Of a DNA stretch of 64,000 nucleotides, positions 44,917-53,518 are shown piece after piece. Position 1 is the first letter of the stretch, and each line of letters starts with the position of its first letter. A model generated the notes under the pieces. That model saw only the letters and a list, made by a program, of their open reading frames with translations. It made no database searches and was not told the DNA's origin. Location of the stretch: the NCBI GenBank assembly GCA_017481595.1, contig JAFUOY010000013.1:21952-85951 (forward strand), given 5' to 3'. This DNA comes from Clostridia bacterium (GTDB taxonomy: Bacteria > Bacillota > Clostridia > Oscillospirales > CAG-272). The position numbers and the translations under genes are program-made.

Positions 44917-46275
44917 ATGAATTACTCTGAAATTACTCCATACATAGAGGAGCTTGCAAAAAAATCCTGCGAAAACAATAATATAAAGGCTGAGATGTAT
45001 TCTCAATACGACGTTAAAAGAGGCTTGCGTGATGCTAACGGCTTTGGCGTTGTAACGGGACTTACAGAGGTGTCCAACGTAAAATCAAGAGAGGTTGACG
45101 GTGACGGCAACGTTATCCAATGCCCGGGTGAGCTTTACTATCGCGGCGTAAACGTAAAAGAGCTTGTTAAGGGCTTTTTGAAATCGGGCCATAGCGGCTT
45201 TGAGGAGACCATTTATTTGCTTCTTTTCTCTAAGCTTCCCACAAAGGAGGAGCTTGATGAGTTTAAAAATCAGCTTGCCGCATACCGTTCCTTGCCTCCG
45301 TCCTTCGTGCGCGATATGATACTTAAGGCGCCGGGTAAGGATATGATGAATATGATATCCCGTTCCGTTCTTGCTCTTTACGCATATGATGAAAACCCCG
45401 ATGATATCTCTATTGCCAATATTCTTCGTCAGTGCTTGCTTTTGATCGCGCAGTTCCCCTTGCTTTCCGTATACGGATATCACTCATATCAGCATTATCA
45501 CAATAACAACAGCCTGTTTATCCACTTCCCCAAGCCCGAGTATACCACGGCAGAAAATCTTTTGTATATTCTTCGTGAGGACGGTAAGTTTACACCCCTT
45601 GAGGCTCAGCTTCTTGATATATGCCTCGTTCTCCACGCGGAGCACGGCGGCGGTAATAACTCCACCTTTACCACCCACGTTGTAACATCCTCGGGTACGG
45701 ATACCTATTCCGCAATTTCCGCGGCTCTCGGCTCTCTTAAGGGTCCTCGCCACGGCGGAGCTAACGTTAAGGTGGTGCGTATGTTCGACGATATGAAGGC
45801 GAATATCGACACCACGGATAAGGCGCAGATAGAGCAGTATCTTCGTGATCTTCTTGATAAAAAGGCATTTGATAATGCGGGACTTATTTACGGTATGGGC
45901 CATGCCGTATACGCAATTTCCGACCCCCGTGCCGAGATCCTTCACTCCTTTGCAAAGAGCCTTTCTGTTGAAAAGGGTATGGAGGATGAGTTTGTCCTTT
46001 ACGAAACCGTTGCGGAGCTTGCTACTCAGCTTATTGCGGAAAAGAGAAGAATGTATAAGGGTGTCAGCCCCAATATTGACTTCTATTCGGGACTTGTGTA
46101 TAAGATGCTGAATCTTCCCTACGAGCTTTATACTCCCCTCTTTGCCTGCGCAAGAATCGCGGGCTGGAGCGCTCACAGAATTGAGGAAATTCAGAATGCA
46201 GGTAAGATCATCCGTCCTGCTTACATCAACGTAAAGAACACGGAAAAGTACGTTCCCATTGAGGAAAGAAAATAA
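44917..46275 (+). CDS. gltA: Citrate synthase
   Basis: A 452-residue enzyme that joins acetyl-CoA and oxaloacetate to give citrate. Active-site blocks: LHAEHGGGNNSTFTTHVV with catalytic His, GSLKGPRHGGAN, GMGHAVYAISDPRAEIL, and the late FYSGLVYKMLNLP with the Asp of the triad. The N-terminus shows GELYYRGVNVKELVKG. Anaerobic clostridia often keep citrate synthase for glutamate biosynthesis. Monocistronic, with its own terminator. Confidence 0.96.
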   Translation: MNYSEITPYIEELAKKSCENNNIKAEMYSQYDVKRGLRDANGFGVVTGLTEVSNVKSREVDGDGNVIQCPGELYYRGVNVKELVKGFLKSGHSGFEETIYLLLFSKLPTKEELDEFKNQLAAYRSLPPSFVRDMILKAPGKDMMNMISRSVLALYAYDENPDDISIANILRQCLLLIAQFPLLSVYGYHSYQHYHNNNSLFIHFPKPEYTTAENLLYILREDGKFTPLEAQLLDICLVLHAEHGGGNNSTFTTHVVTSSGTDTYSAISAALGSLKGPRHGGANVKVVRMFDDMKANIDTTDKAQIEQYLRDLLDKKAFDNAGLIYGMGHAVYAISDPRAEILHSFAKSLSVEKGMEDEFVLYETVAELATQLIAEKRRMYKGVSPNIDFYSGLVYKMLNLPYELYTPLFACARIAGWSAHRIEEIQNAGKIIRPAYINVKNTEKYVPIEERK

Positions 46276-46280
46276 ACCAT

Positions 46281-46313
46281 AGCCGCATATCCGCTTGGGT
46301 ATGCGGCTTTTTA
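46281..46313 (+). terminator. Terminator of gltA
   Basis: AGCCGCATA and TATGCGGCT with a T tract. Confidence 0.85.
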
Positions 46314-46335
46314 GCAAATTCAGAAGCATTTGTTA

Positions 46336-46364
46336 TTGAAATAAGAGAGAATATAGTGTATAAT
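46336..46364 (+). promoter_or_regulatory. Promoter of the GH92 gene
   Basis: TTGAAA (46336-46341), 17 bp, TATAAT (46359-46364), with GTG before the -10. Confidence 0.7.
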
Positions 46365-46393
46365 CAACTTGATTACCGCAAAGGAGATAATAT

Positions 46394-48373
46394 ATGAAAT
46401 ACATTCCTTACGTAAACGTAAAAATGGGCACAAGATCCCATATGAGATACTCAACGGGCAACACCCTTCCCCTGACTCAGATGCCCTTTGGTATGGCGTC
46501 ATTCTGTCCCCAGACCGAGGTAATTGAGGGCAGAGAGGGATGGTATTTTAATCCCGATCTGCCAAGCGTGGAGGGCATTCGTCTTACCCATCAGCCAAGC
46601 CCTTGGATAAGGGACTACGGTACGGTGCTTATGACACCCCAAAACGATATTATATCGGACACAAGCGACGGCGCGTGGTCGGGATACCGTATAAAGGACA
46701 GTATACTTCGCCCCGATTATATTAAAATAAAATTCTTAAGACAGGACTGCGTTTTCGAGCTTGCTCCCACGGAGAGGGGCTGCGCCTTTTCCTTAAGCTT
46801 TGAAAACGATAAAAAAAGCTACCTTTCGTTTTTGCCCGTTATGGGAAATTACACCTATAAATTCGATAGAGCAACATCAACCCTTATAGGAACCAACGAC
46901 GGCCATTCACAGGACGAGGCAAAGGATTTTAAAATGTACTTTGCGGTGCGCTTCCTTGACGGATGCCTTGATATTGACAGCTCCTACAAGGTGGAAAAGG
47001 ATGGCAAAACCAGTATGCACGTTGCCGTAAAGAGCAAAAAAGCCGAGGGACGTGTTGCAATTTCCTACATCAGCGAGGAAATGGCGCTTGACACCCTTGA
47101 AAGAGAATCGGGCAGCCTTTCCTTTGAGGAAATAAGACAAAGGGCAGAGGACGAGTGGGAAGAAAAGCTCCATAGGATAGAGGTAAAGAGCGACAATGAA
47201 AAGCTCTTAAAAGCCTTTTATACCTGTATGTACCGCGCGTTTTTGTTCCCTCATAAGGCGTACGAAACAGACAAAGACGGAAACGCGGTGCATTACACTC
47301 CCAAAACGGGTAAGGTAAACAAGGGAGTGCGCTACACGGACAACGGCTTCTGGGATACGGCGCGCACGCTGTTCCCCCTTTATTCCTTGATTGCAAGAGA
47401 GGAATATGAGGATATGCTTTATAGCTTCGTGGGAGATTATAACGAGTGCGGTTGGCTCCCAAGATGGATATCCATTGGCGAGGTTGGTTGTATGCCAAGC
47501 ACCTTGATCGATGCAACTATTGCGGATGCGGTGGCAAAGGATATAGGCAATATTGACCTTTGGGAAAATGCATTAAAGGGAATGATACACCACGCAAATA
47601 ATGAGTCAAGTGACCGTCGCTACGGACGAAACGGAGCCCTTGCATACAAAAAATACGGATACGTCCCAAGGAATTTACAAAAGGAAAGCGTAAATCTTAC
47701 TCTTGATGCCGCCTACGGAGATTGGTGCATTGCCGCTATTGCCAAAAAGCTCGGACACGAGGAAATATATAAGGAATATATGCTCCGCGCAAAAAATTAT
47801 CAAAACATCTTTGATAAGGAAAGCGGATTTATGCGCGGAAAAGACGAGGACGGCAATATGTCGGATACCTTTGACCCGTCAATTTGGGGCGGTGATTATA
47901 CCGAGGGCTCCGCTTGGCAAAATTCCTTCTGGGTGCCCCACGATATTGAAGGCCTATGTCAGCTTTACGGCGGCAGGGAAAAGCTCCTTGCAAAGATAGA
48001 TGAGCTTTTTGACACTCCCCCCAAATACCGCGTTCACGGCTACGGCGGAGAAATACACGAAATGACGGAAATGGCGCAGGCGGACTTTGGTCAGTGCGCT
48101 ATCTCAAATCAGCCCTCATTCCATATCCCGTATATCTACGGCTACCTTGGAGAAACGGAAAAATGCGCAAAAATAGTACACAAAATGTGCCTTGAGCTTT
48201 TCTCCGCAGAGGATGGCTTCCCCGGGGATGAGGACAACGGCTCAATGGCGTCCTGGTTTATTCTTTCCGCGATCGGCGCATATCCCTTGTGTCCCGGAAA
48301 GGACGAATACGTACACATTCCCCCGCTTTTTGATGAAATCAAAATAAACGGCAAGGACTTTTTCGTAAAATAA
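46394..48373 (+). CDS. Alpha-mannosidase, GH92 family
   Basis: A 659-residue calcium-dependent inverting exo-mannosidase; ATG after AAAGGAGATAAT. It has the GH92 beginning (VKMGTRSHMRYSTGNTLPLTQMPFG), RYTDNGFWDTARTLFPL, GGDYTEGSAWQNSFWVPHD and the catalytic-base region GDEDNGSMASWFILSAIGAYP. It is slightly short at the C-terminus compared with typical ~700+ residue members. There is no signal peptide. It would trim terminal alpha-mannose from N-glycans or yeast-type mannan fragments. It is followed by a large hairpin and element C. Confidence 0.95.
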   Translation: MKYIPYVNVKMGTRSHMRYSTGNTLPLTQMPFGMASFCPQTEVIEGREGWYFNPDLPSVEGIRLTHQPSPWIRDYGTVLMTPQNDIISDTSDGAWSGYRIKDSILRPDYIKIKFLRQDCVFELAPTERGCAFSLSFENDKKSYLSFLPVMGNYTYKFDRATSTLIGTNDGHSQDEAKDFKMYFAVRFLDGCLDIDSSYKVEKDGKTSMHVAVKSKKAEGRVAISYISEEMALDTLERESGSLSFEEIRQRAEDEWEEKLHRIEVKSDNEKLLKAFYTCMYRAFLFPHKAYETDKDGNAVHYTPKTGKVNKGVRYTDNGFWDTARTLFPLYSLIAREEYEDMLYSFVGDYNECGWLPRWISIGEVGCMPSTLIDATIADAVAKDIGNIDLWENALKGMIHHANNESSDRRYGRNGALAYKKYGYVPRNLQKESVNLTLDAAYGDWCIAAIAKKLGHEEIYKEYMLRAKNYQNIFDKESGFMRGKDEDGNMSDTFDPSIWGGDYTEGSAWQNSFWVPHDIEGLCQLYGGREKLLAKIDELFDTPPKYRVHGYGGEIHEMTEMAQADFGQCAISNQPSFHIPYIYGYLGETEKCAKIVHKMCLELFSAEDGFPGDEDNGSMASWFILSAIGAYPLCPGKDEYVHIPPLFDEIKINGKDFFVK

Positions 48374-48398
48374 AGCTAAAAAAGAAAAGGACGGATTT

Positions 48399-48426
48399 GG
48401 GCGACCTACTGTAAAGCAGGTCGCCC
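48399..48426 (+). other. Strong hairpin after the GH92 gene
   Basis: GGGCGACCT and AGGTCGCCC with an inner CT-GTAA-AG. No T tract follows, so it may stabilise the mRNA end or belong with element C. Confidence 0.6.
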
Positions 48427-48427
48427 A

Positions 48428-48604
48428 ACGAAATTTGCCCTTGCGGGCAAGTGAAATCGCTTCGCGCTGAAATATTTGCTTCGCAAATGTGAAATGTTCG
48501 CATGCGCGAACGTGGGTAAATTTCATTTTACATCGAACGAAGTGAGATATTTCACAATGTTCGACAGAACATTATTTCACATCTTGCGAAGCAAAATATT
48601 TCAC
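48428..48604 (-). repeat. Eight-word/seven-hairpin palindromic element C
   Basis: Words ACGAAAT (48428), GTGAAAT (48451), CTGAAAT (48467), GTGAAAT (48489), then inverted ATTTCAT (48520), ATTTCAC (48549, 48574, 48598). Left hairpins: 48435-48450, 48458-48466, 48474-48488. Right: 48527-48548, 48556-48573, 48581-48597. The 24-nt centre holds GTTCGC-ATGC-GCGAAC. Read in reverse, its hairpins line up one by one with element D with compensatory differences. Another hairpin (48610-48629) and a terminator follow. Confidence 0.85.
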
Positions 48605-48647
48605 TATATGCATTTGTGTCTACAAATGCAGTGCTTGTCAAGAAAAG

Positions 48648-48682
48648 AGGACAGAGAATGTAAAAAAATTCTCTGTCCTTTT
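48648..48682. terminator. Terminator-like hairpin
   Basis: AGGACAGAGAAT and ATTCTCTGTCCT around a poly-A loop, then TTTT. Confidence 0.75.
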
Positions 48683-48800
48683 CCTGTCGGTAGGTACTAT
48701 ATTCTATTGAACTTAAAACTGTCCTTAAGAGTACAGCCCATTATTCCGTCCTTTTTATTTGCTTGAAGATTTTATGTCGTCAAGAATTTTAACGATAAAT

Positions 48801-48848
48801 AGCCTTCACCTTGAGGGGAAGGTGTCACCTTCGGTGACGGATGAGGTG
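48801..48848. repeat. GGATGAGG-type dispersed repeat
   Basis: CCTTCACC-TTGA-GGGGAAGG, GTCACC-TTC-GGTGAC and GGATGAGGTG, the same layout as 36552-36600. Confidence 0.7.
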
Positions 48849-48902
48849 TAGGGTGCGTAGCATCCGTATAGATAAAAACATCTTTGCGTAGACAGTAATG
48901 TA

Positions 48903-48929
48903 AAAAAATCCACCTGCGGGTGGATTTTT
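48903..48929. terminator. Terminator of the MFS gene
   Basis: AAAATCCACC and GGTGGATTTTT between the repeat block and the minus-strand stop. Confidence 0.85.
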
Positions 48930-48937
48930 ATTATGTA

Positions 48938-50176
48938 TTATTCGCTTTTATCCGTTTTCCACTTTTTCATAACGTAGAGGAAAACGAATATCGCCACAAG
49001 GGAGAATATCATTCCCACAAGGATACCGCATTTCATTCCCGCCTGCTCGGGAGTGATGGATAAAAATGATGCCAGCCTGTTACCAAGATCACTTGCGGAG
49101 ATCTTGTCTGTGATTATTCCCACAAGCTGAGGACCTACGGATGCGCCAAGGTCACCGCCTGCCGCCATCATAGCAAAGATAAATACGCCCGCGGTGGGGA
49201 ATCGCTTTTCCGCCACGATAAGAGAGCCGGGCCACATCATAGAAACGCAAAATCCCGTAAACGCGCAGGCAAAAAGTCCTAAGATGGCAATATCGGATAT
49301 TGCGGCGGTAAGGTAGCAAATGGTAGAGCCGATAGCGCCCAAAAATAGAACGCGCTCAATATTTTTTCCGTATTTTGCATACATAGAACGGCCAAGACCA
49401 AGCATCAGTCCAAACAGTGCTACGCCGAATATATCTCCCCACACCTTGGGAATGGACAACGCCTTTTCAAGATAGCCTGAGCTCCATTGAGCCATAGTAA
49501 GCTCAGCCGCGCCGCCAAGGAAAATACAAAGAATACATATCCAAAGGTCCTTTTTCTTAAGGGCTTCGATGACGCCGCTAACCTTTTCGGGAGTTTTAAG
49601 CTCGGGAAGCTTGGAGCGGAGGAATAAAAATGAGGAAAACAGGGGAACTACCGTAAAGCCAAGAGCGAGATACTGCCAATTTTCACCATTGAAAAGAAGG
49701 AGGAAAACCGTGCTTACGGTTATAACCGCAACTACGCCCCAGGCGTAAATTGAGTGGAGCTTGCTCATATCTCTTTCGGGATTTTCACTTGGCAGCGCCG
49801 CAATAACGGGGCTGATAAGCACCTCGGCAAAGCCACCCGAGGCAGAGAATATGATAGTTCCTATTACAAGTCCTATGTAAATATTGTTTGGAAAGATAAA
49901 GGGGGAGAGGGCGAAGAACAAAAGTCCCGTAAAGGTGATAACGGGGGTGAGCTTTACTGCCAAGGGAATATTGAATTTATGGGAAAAGAAAGAAAACATA
50001 AGGTCAATAAGAAGCTGAGTAACGAAGTTAATAAGCACCAAAAGACCGAGGAGAGTGTAGGAAATTCCGTACAGGGAGCGGAAGGTAAGGAAAAGCACGG
50101 GAGAAAGATTTCCCACTATGGACATTGAAATATTGGCGGAATAGCACGCCATTTTTACACGCTTGATGTTTTGCAT
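48938..50176 (-). CDS. MFS transporter
   Basis: A 412-residue protein with about twelve membrane segments in two halves. The N-terminal FRSLYGISYTLLGLLVLINFVTQ and central LGLGRSMYAKYGK loop suit the sugar/fucose-permease-like branch of the major facilitator superfamily, but the substrate is not set by the sequence. It follows the antiporter gene on the minus strand with a hairpin between them. Confidence 0.88.
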   Translation of the reverse strand: MQNIKRVKMACYSANISMSIVGNLSPVLFLTFRSLYGISYTLLGLLVLINFVTQLLIDLMFSFFSHKFNIPLAVKLTPVITFTGLLFFALSPFIFPNNIYIGLVIGTIIFSASGGFAEVLISPVIAALPSENPERDMSKLHSIYAWGVVAVITVSTVFLLLFNGENWQYLALGFTVVPLFSSFLFLRSKLPELKTPEKVSGVIEALKKKDLWICILCIFLGGAAELTMAQWSSGYLEKALSIPKVWGDIFGVALFGLMLGLGRSMYAKYGKNIERVLFLGAIGSTICYLTAAISDIAILGLFACAFTGFCVSMMWPGSLIVAEKRFPTAGVFIFAMMAAGGDLGASVGPQLVGIITDKISASDLGNRLASFLSITPEQAGMKCGILVGMIFSLVAIFVFLYVMKKWKTDKSE

Positions 50177-50193
50177 AATTTCTCCTTTTATTT

Positions 50194-50226
50194 AAAATGC
50201 GTTCTTCGTAAAAGAACGCATTTTTG
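50194..50226 (-). terminator. Terminator after the antiporter gene
   Basis: AATGCGTTCTT and AAGAACGCATT flanked by A and T tracts, between the antiporter stop and the MFS start. Confidence 0.8.
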
Positions 50227-50237
50227 CTTTTATGCAT

Positions 50238-51536
50238 TTATATCTGAGGATTATTTTCGTGGTGATCTTTTTTGTGGTGCTTGATTCTTGCGCTGGTCTT
50301 ACCCTCGGGATCGATCTCACCCGCTTTTGTAAGGGCAACCTTTGTAAGGAATGGACCAACAAGCTCGTAAATAAGAACGGAGAAGAGAGTAATATTGGCA
50401 ACTACCGCGCCGACAGGACCGAGCGCCTCTGCCTTAAGCGCCATTCCGAGGGCAACGCCCGCCTGGGGGAAAAGGGTAATTCCAAGATATTTTCTCGTAG
50501 TTTCCTCTGCGCCCGAAAGGTTGGAGCTGATTCTTGCGCCGAAATATTTTCCAAGACAACGAAAACCAATATATACAAGACCTATAATGATGATCGTGTA
50601 GTCGGAAAGCACGTTTAAGTCAAGCTCTGCGCCGCTTAAAACGAAGAAGAGAATAAACATAGGCGCTGTCCAACGGTCAAGTCTGTCCATAAGCTCCGCA
50701 GAAAAGTCGCATATGTTACAGAAGATAGTGCCGAGCATCATACAGCTGAGCAAGGGAGAAAATGCAACGTGTACTCCGCCAACGGTAAAGGACATCATAG
50801 AAATTGCAACGGTTACGAAAACGAATGCAACGGTCATAGAAAGTCTCTTTGAACGGGAGTGGAAAAATCTTTCGCAGAAGGTAAAGATATAACCCATAAC
50901 TGCGCCGAGTACAAGGGAGATAATAACCTCAATAAGCGGCTCGCAAATGATGGAAACGATGTTTGCCGTACCCGACATAAGAGCCTTTGCAATACCGAAG
51001 GAAATGGAGAAGAGCACAAGTCCCACCGCGTCGTCAAGAGCAACAACGGGAAGAAGAGTGTTGGTTACGGGACCCTTTGCCTTATACTGTCTTACTACCA
51101 TAAGAGTAGCCGCAGGAGCAGTAGCAGATGCAACGGCGCCAAGAACTATTGCCGCCTCCAAGGAAAGCTTGTCGGGGATGATAAAGTGCAAGCCGATAAG
51201 AGCCGCGTCAACCACGATGGTCGTAAATACTGCCTGGAAAATACCGATAATAGTCGCCTGCTTACCGATATGCTTAAGCTCGGAAAGACGGAACTCGTTA
51301 CCGATTGAAAATGCGATAAAGCCAAGTGCTACGTCGGAAATTATAGAAAGATGCTCGATTTCCTCCATAGAGGTAAAGCCAAGTCCCTCAACACCGAATG
51401 CGCCAAGGCAGAAAGGACCGATAATAACGCCCGCCACAAGATAAGCGGTAACTGCGGGAAGCTGTACAAGCTTTGCAAGACGGGAAAGCATCAAGCCTGA
51501 AAACAGCGCGATTGAAAGAACAAGTAAGATCTCCAT
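50238..51536 (-). CDS. Monovalent cation:proton antiporter (CPA2 type)
   Basis: A 432-residue membrane protein with about twelve to thirteen helices. LVAGVIIGPFCLGAFG, the ion-site region VVALDDAVGLVLFS (acidic pair in the membrane, typical of CPA2) and GIAKALMSG are seen. There is no C-terminal RCK domain; the tail is short and rich in His and Lys. It likely exchanges Na+ or K+ for H+ for pH or ion balance. A promoter lies close upstream. Confidence 0.92.
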   Translation of the reverse strand: MEILLVLSIALFSGLMLSRLAKLVQLPAVTAYLVAGVIIGPFCLGAFGVEGLGFTSMEEIEHLSIISDVALGFIAFSIGNEFRLSELKHIGKQATIIGIFQAVFTTIVVDAALIGLHFIIPDKLSLEAAIVLGAVASATAPAATLMVVRQYKAKGPVTNTLLPVVALDDAVGLVLFSISFGIAKALMSGTANIVSIICEPLIEVIISLVLGAVMGYIFTFCERFFHSRSKRLSMTVAFVFVTVAISMMSFTVGGVHVAFSPLLSCMMLGTIFCNICDFSAELMDRLDRWTAPMFILFFVLSGAELDLNVLSDYTIIIIGLVYIGFRCLGKYFGARISSNLSGAEETTRKYLGITLFPQAGVALGMALKAEALGPVGAVVANITLFSVLIYELVGPFLTKVALTKAGEIDPEGKTSARIKHHKKDHHENNPQI

Positions 51537-51599
51537 ATTCTACTCCTTAATAATGTCATATTTATACTCAATGATATTAGTTATATTACCCGATTAAGC

Positions 51600-51628
51600 A
51601 TTTTAATACTTTTACCCCTGTTTGTCAA
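51600..51628 (-). promoter_or_regulatory. Promoter of the antiporter gene
   Basis: Minus-strand TTGACA (51623-51628), 17 bp, TAAAAT (51600-51605). Confidence 0.75.
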
Positions 51629-51673
51629 GGGATAAAGCGAAATAAATTAAATATCCTACTTTATATTAAATTT

Positions 51674-53518
51674 TTACGCAAACTGTGAGTTGTAAAGTGA
51701 AGCGTAGAATCCGCCGAGGCGCATCAGCTCCTCGTGGTTGCCCTGCTCGGTAACCGTGCCGTCCTTGACCACGAGAATGGTGTCCGCGTTTTGCACCGTG
51801 GAAAGGCGGTGAGCTATAATAAAGCAGGTACGTCCCTCCATAAGGGCGGACATTGCCTCCTGTATCTTTATCTCCGTACGGGAGTCTACGTTTGAGGTCG
51901 CCTCGTCAAGGATAAGCATAGGCGCGTCGGAAAGCAAGGCTCTCGCTATGGTAATAAGCTGCTTCTGACCCTTTGATATATTGATTCCATCGTCGGAAAG
52001 GATGGTGTTGTATCCCTCGGGTAAGCCCTCAATATAGGAGTCTATTCGTGCCGCCCGAGCCGCCGCCTTTACCTCCTCCATAGTTGCGTTTTCCTTACCG
52101 TAAACTATATTATCGTATATAGTTCCGTTAAAGAGCCAGGTGTCCTGAAGCACCATTGTAAAGGATTTTCTAAGGTCGGCGCGCTTTAAGTCAAGGGATG
52201 GAATAGAGTCGATTCGTATCTGTCCCGATTCGGGATCGTAAAAGCGCATAAGCAAATTGATTACCGTGGTCTTGCCCGCGCCCGTAGGACCTACGATAGC
52301 AACGGTAGTACCTGGCTTTGCCGTAACACTTACGTTTTTAAGCACGGTTTTTTCGGGAACGTAGCCAAAGGTTACGTCCTCCATCTCTACAAAGCCATTT
52401 GTTTCCTTAAGGTCGGATGCATTTTCCTTGTCGGGAGCTTCGGGATCTTCGTCAATAATACGGAACACTCTCTCCGCTGCGGAAAATGCGGATTGGAACT
52501 CGTGAAGGATGTTGGCAAACTCGTTTATAGGACCTGCAAATTTTCTTGAATACTGTACGAACTGAGCCACGCCCCCAAGGGTAATAAAGAATATTGCCCC
52601 CTCGGTAACGCTTCCGTTTTTGGAAAGCATATAAAGTATACCGCCAAACATAGCAACCAGGGACAGGGAAAGATTGTTTATAAACATAACGGATGGGCCA
52701 AGGGCGGAGCCGTAGTATTCCGCCTGATAGTAGGCGTCCATAGTGTCGTCATTACGCGCGTTGAAGCGACGGGATATTTCGTCCTGCTTACCGTAGGCAT
52801 CAATGGTGCGAGTGCCCGATAGCATCTCCTCCGCGTAGCCGTTAAGCTCGCCTAATTTACGGGAGCGCTTACTGAACATTGGGCGCACCTTTTTGGAGCG
52901 GTAACGGGTAAAAAGAACGGATGCAGGGACTGTAACCACGAAAATAAGGATAAGTGGCTTTGATATGCGCCACATAAAGATAAGAGAGCCTACAACGGTA
53001 TACACGCTTGTCATAACCTGTACAAGATCGTGGGAGAGGGATGCGTTTACCGTGTCTATATCGTAGGAAATTCTGCTTATAATATCTCCCGTAGGATGGG
53101 TGTCAAAATATCCAACGGGTAGGGTGTTTAGCTTTTCAAACACCTCCTTGCGCATTTTATACACTATGCGCTGGCTTAAGTGTATCATAATTACCGCAAG
53201 GAAATAGGAAAGTATGGCGGAAAGCACGTAACAGCCTATCATAAGGATTACGTTTTCCCATACCGCGTCAAAGTCTACCCCCGACGCTTTTTCAATCGCG
53301 TCAATGGCAAGACCCGAGTACATAGGGCCAAGTAATGATAGCTGATTTGAAAGGAGAGTAAAAATTACCGCGGGGATAAAAAGGTGCCATTGACGGATAA
53401 CGTAGGAGCCAAGGCGCAAAATTACCTTGTTTCTTTCCTTGCCCGACAGCTTTGGCTTGTCCTGACCTCTGTTATCTCCCATAGGAGCTTTTGACATATT
53501 TGCCATATTCTTATTCAA
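51674..53518 (-). CDS. Heterodimeric ABC exporter subunit with catalytic Walker B
   Basis: A 614-residue half-transporter: membrane domain about residues 40-330, then Walker A GPTGAGKTT, Walker B LILDEATSNVD with catalytic Glu, and H-loop IIAHRLS. The signature reads INISKGQKQ instead of LSGGQ, so its own signature is degenerate. It overlaps its partner by 8 bp. This asymmetry is the known arrangement of BmrCD/TM287-288-type multidrug exporters, where only one of the two ATP sites hydrolyses. Confidence 0.93.
   Translation of the reverse strand: MNKNMANMSKAPMGDNRGQDKPKLSGKERNKVILRLGSYVIRQWHLFIPAVIFTLLSNQLSLLGPMYSGLAIDAIEKASGVDFDAVWENVILMIGCYVLSAILSYFLAVIMIHLSQRIVYKMRKEVFEKLNTLPVGYFDTHPTGDIISRISYDIDTVNASLSHDLVQVMTSVYTVVGSLIFMWRISKPLILIFVVTVPASVLFTRYRSKKVRPMFSKRSRKLGELNGYAEEMLSGTRTIDAYGKQDEISRRFNARNDDTMDAYYQAEYYGSALGPSVMFINNLSLSLVAMFGGILYMLSKNGSVTEGAIFFITLGGVAQFVQYSRKFAGPINEFANILHEFQSAFSAAERVFRIIDEDPEAPDKENASDLKETNGFVEMEDVTFGYVPEKTVLKNVSVTAKPGTTVAIVGPTGAGKTTVINLLMRFYDPESGQIRIDSIPSLDLKRADLRKSFTMVLQDTWLFNGTIYDNIVYGKENATMEEVKAAARAARIDSYIEGLPEGYNTILSDDGINISKGQKQLITIARALLSDAPMLILDEATSNVDSRTEIKIQEAMSALMEGRTCFIIAHRLSTVQNADTILVVKDGTVTEQGNHEELMRLGGFYASLYNSQFA

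Noticed and set aside
45484-46329. Minus-strand reading frame of 281 codons opposite gltA
   Set aside because: It is antisense to the conserved citrate synthase and arises from its codon bias.
47070-47516. Minus-strand frame of 148 codons opposite GH92
   Set aside because: Shadow of the conserved mannosidase gene.
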